This document shows, piece by piece, positions 62,903-64,000 of a DNA stretch of 64,000 nucleotides. The notes below the pieces were generated by a model. The model was not told where the DNA came from. It was given only the letters and a program-made list of their open reading frames with translations, and made no database searches. Numbering within the stretch: position 1 is the stretch's first letter; each line of letters begins with the position of its first letter. The DNA is from JBIOJB01 sp044450465 (GTDB lineage: Bacteria > Chloroflexota > Dormibacteria > Dormibacterales > Dormibacteraceae), in assembly GCA_044450465.1 (NCBI GenBank), contig JBIOJB010000001.1, positions 19,693 through 83,692 of the forward strand, in the 5' to 3' direction. The translations under genes were made by a program, and so were the position numbers.

Positions 62903-63954
62903 CTGTCGGTCCCTGCGTTGACAGCGGTTTGAGCCGCGCGACGCCTGCGCTGAAGGTAAACCTGCAGCTCGTATTCCTGCGGAGGGGACGGAGCGTCTAT
63001 GACCTCTGCCTCCCGGCCTCGCACCAGCGCGTGTATCACGTCGCGCGACGAGTGAACCGGCGCCCAACCGAACTCCGTCCCCAACCTGGCACAATCCATG
63101 ACCGACCCGTAAGAGATCACGTCAACGATGTGTGCCGGCAGCTCGACTCGCGCCAGGGTCCTCAGCGCAAGGCGGGCCAGCAGCCGGGCGTACGGCACCA
63201 ACACAGGGACGGACCTTCCGCCCATTGCATCTATTGCCTGGCTAAGCAGAACGATCCCCTCACCGGCCACGTTGAAAACGCCCGGGTGGTCGCCCAGCAC
63301 CGACCGGACGATCACGTCGGCCGCGTCGTCCTCGTGGAGGAACTGAAGGCGCGGATCGAAGCCGGCAAACGCCGGCACGACCGGCAACGACAGGTAGCGT
63401 GCGAGTGACGTCTCCTCGCTGAGACGGAACCCGAGCCTCAGGGTGGTGACTCGGCTCGGCTCGTTGCGGAGCGCGAACTCGCCGACCAGCTGCTCCATCT
63501 CGGCCAGGTCGCGAGCCACCGCTGTCGAGGGTCGATCTCCGATCGACATCTCCTCCGAGAAGAAGGACGGATCCTTCGGCCCGGCGCCGTAGACCGCCTG
63601 GCTGGATTTGACCACAAGCCGCCTAACGGGACTCGACGGCGGGGCGGCGCCGATGAGCACGTTCATCGTCCCGATGACGTTTGTCTCGTGGATGGTGCGG
63701 TCGTCTTTGGGTCCGTCGACGATCACGGCCAGGTGGACGATCGTGTCGATGCGCAGCTGGCGGATGAGCTTTCCGATCGCCGCGTGGCGGGTGTCGGCGT
63801 GGACAAAATCCATGTCTTCGAGGGCGCTGACCGGGTCCGAGACGTCGCAGCCGAAGAGATGCGGCACGTGTGGGGCCAGACGGCGGGCGACCTCGGCGCC
63901 AAGCGGGTTGGAAACGCCAGTGATGAGGACGCGATCAGGTCCGGCTGAGGTCAT
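62899..63954 (-). CDS. NAD-dependent epimerase/dehydratase family protein (extended SDR)
   Basis: Product of 351 residues with an N-terminal Rossmann fold (VLITGVSNPLGAEVARRL, glycine motif in the form TG-x5-G), FGCDVSDP, IVHLAVIVDG, the NVIGTMNVL helix and a VKSSQAVYGAG strand; the usual Tyr-x3-Lys is not clear (VYG with a later Arg), so catalysis is uncertain. C-terminal part has FLHEDDAADVIVRSV and FNVAGEGIV. Translationally coupled to the acyltransferase. Confidence 0.82.
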   Translation of the reverse strand: MTSAGPDRVLITGVSNPLGAEVARRLAPHVPHLFGCDVSDPVSALEDMDFVHADTRHAAIGKLIRQLRIDTIVHLAVIVDGPKDDRTIHETNVIGTMNVLIGAAPPSSPVRRLVVKSSQAVYGAGPKDPSFFSEEMSIGDRPSTAVARDLAEMEQLVGEFALRNEPSRVTTLRLGFRLSEETSLARYLSLPVVPAFAGFDPRLQFLHEDDAADVIVRSVLGDHPGVFNVAGEGIVLLSQAIDAMGGRSVPVLVPYARLLARLALRTLARVELPAHIVDVISYGSVMDCARLGTEFGWAPVHSSRDVIHALVRGREAEVIDAPSPPQEYELQVYLQRRRRAAQTAVNAGTDR

Positions 63955-64000
63955 CTGCCCCGATCATCCCACGGGAGTCCCCCCACCCGGCGCTCCCAAC

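Noticed and set aside
1..64000. tRNA, rRNA, CRISPR, insertion sequence or prophage
   Set aside because: No T-loop-like GGTTCGAATC with a cloverleaf, no spaced repeat array, no transposase or integrase motif was found by eye. A tRNA search program would settle the first.

Overview
This is a gene-dense, high-G+C bacterial chromosome segment with almost no mobile DNA. The gene content suggests a deep-branching Terrabacteria lineage: Chloroflexota or Dormibacterota-like, possibly near Actinomycetota. The clues are a Ycf45-type R3H ATPase, a DarA/PstA-type c-di-AMP receptor next to tmk, GuaB3, an F420-type LLM oxidoreductase, a mycobacterial-style PyrR hairpin beside the pyr ribosome-binding site, and many apparently leaderless promoters. 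The phylum is an inference; no rRNA or tRNA gene was recognised and no CRISPR array is present.

Layout. 1-10.2 kb: a secreted repeat protein, a GNAT enzyme, folE, an HhH-PHP protein, a DUF5655 protein, an LLM oxidoreductase, two acyl-CoA dehydrogenases, a 14-helix MFS pump and a truncated glycosyltransferase. 10.2-17.6 kb (minus): a tight operon pdxS-pdxT-GNAT-R3H ATPase-tmk-darA-ABC fusion. 17.8-21.3 kb (minus): ilvE, glycerate kinase, an ECF sigma factor carrying its own zinc-finger tail, and a SHOCT-tailed protein. 21.4-27 kb: yajQ, a HisA-like protein lacking the usual catalytic Asp, a DUF3465 lipoprotein, an SDR without a usable start codon, an SRPBCC protein and an MFS exporter. 27-35.2 kb (minus): the pyrimidine operon pyrB-pyrR-carAB-pyrK-pyrD plus a membrane protein, in which CarA and CarB form one 1448-residue polypeptide. 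35.3-38.1 kb: a zinc-ribbon protein, thiolase and a serine hydrolase. 38.1-48.5 kb (minus): the purine operon purB-C-S-Q-L-F-M-N-H plus a small Cys-rich protein. 48.7-51.8 kb: an ECF sigma factor coupled to a large membrane-anchored Ig/beta-propeller protein. 51.8-61.2 kb (minus): guaB3-guaA, an alpha-toroid protein, purD-purE, a two-subunit pyruvate carboxylase and a NUDIX enzyme. 61.3-64 kb: a DUF4332 protein, then an SDR/acyltransferase pair.

Together these genes encode nearly all of de novo IMP and GMP synthesis and half of UMP synthesis (purK, pyrC, pyrE and pyrF are not here), with PLP, folate and dTTP precursor steps and anaplerotic carboxylation. The points that stand out most are the fused CarAB under a predicted PyrR hairpin, and two places inside the purine operon (before purQ and before purF) where the start of the downstream gene is duplicated. 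In both, a short in-frame leader ORF ends exactly at the intact gene's start.

No stretch longer than 300 bases lacks a gene. The longest gaps are 17597-17852, 48494-48717, 42831-43013 and 61713-61876, which hold promoters, hairpins and short repeats.
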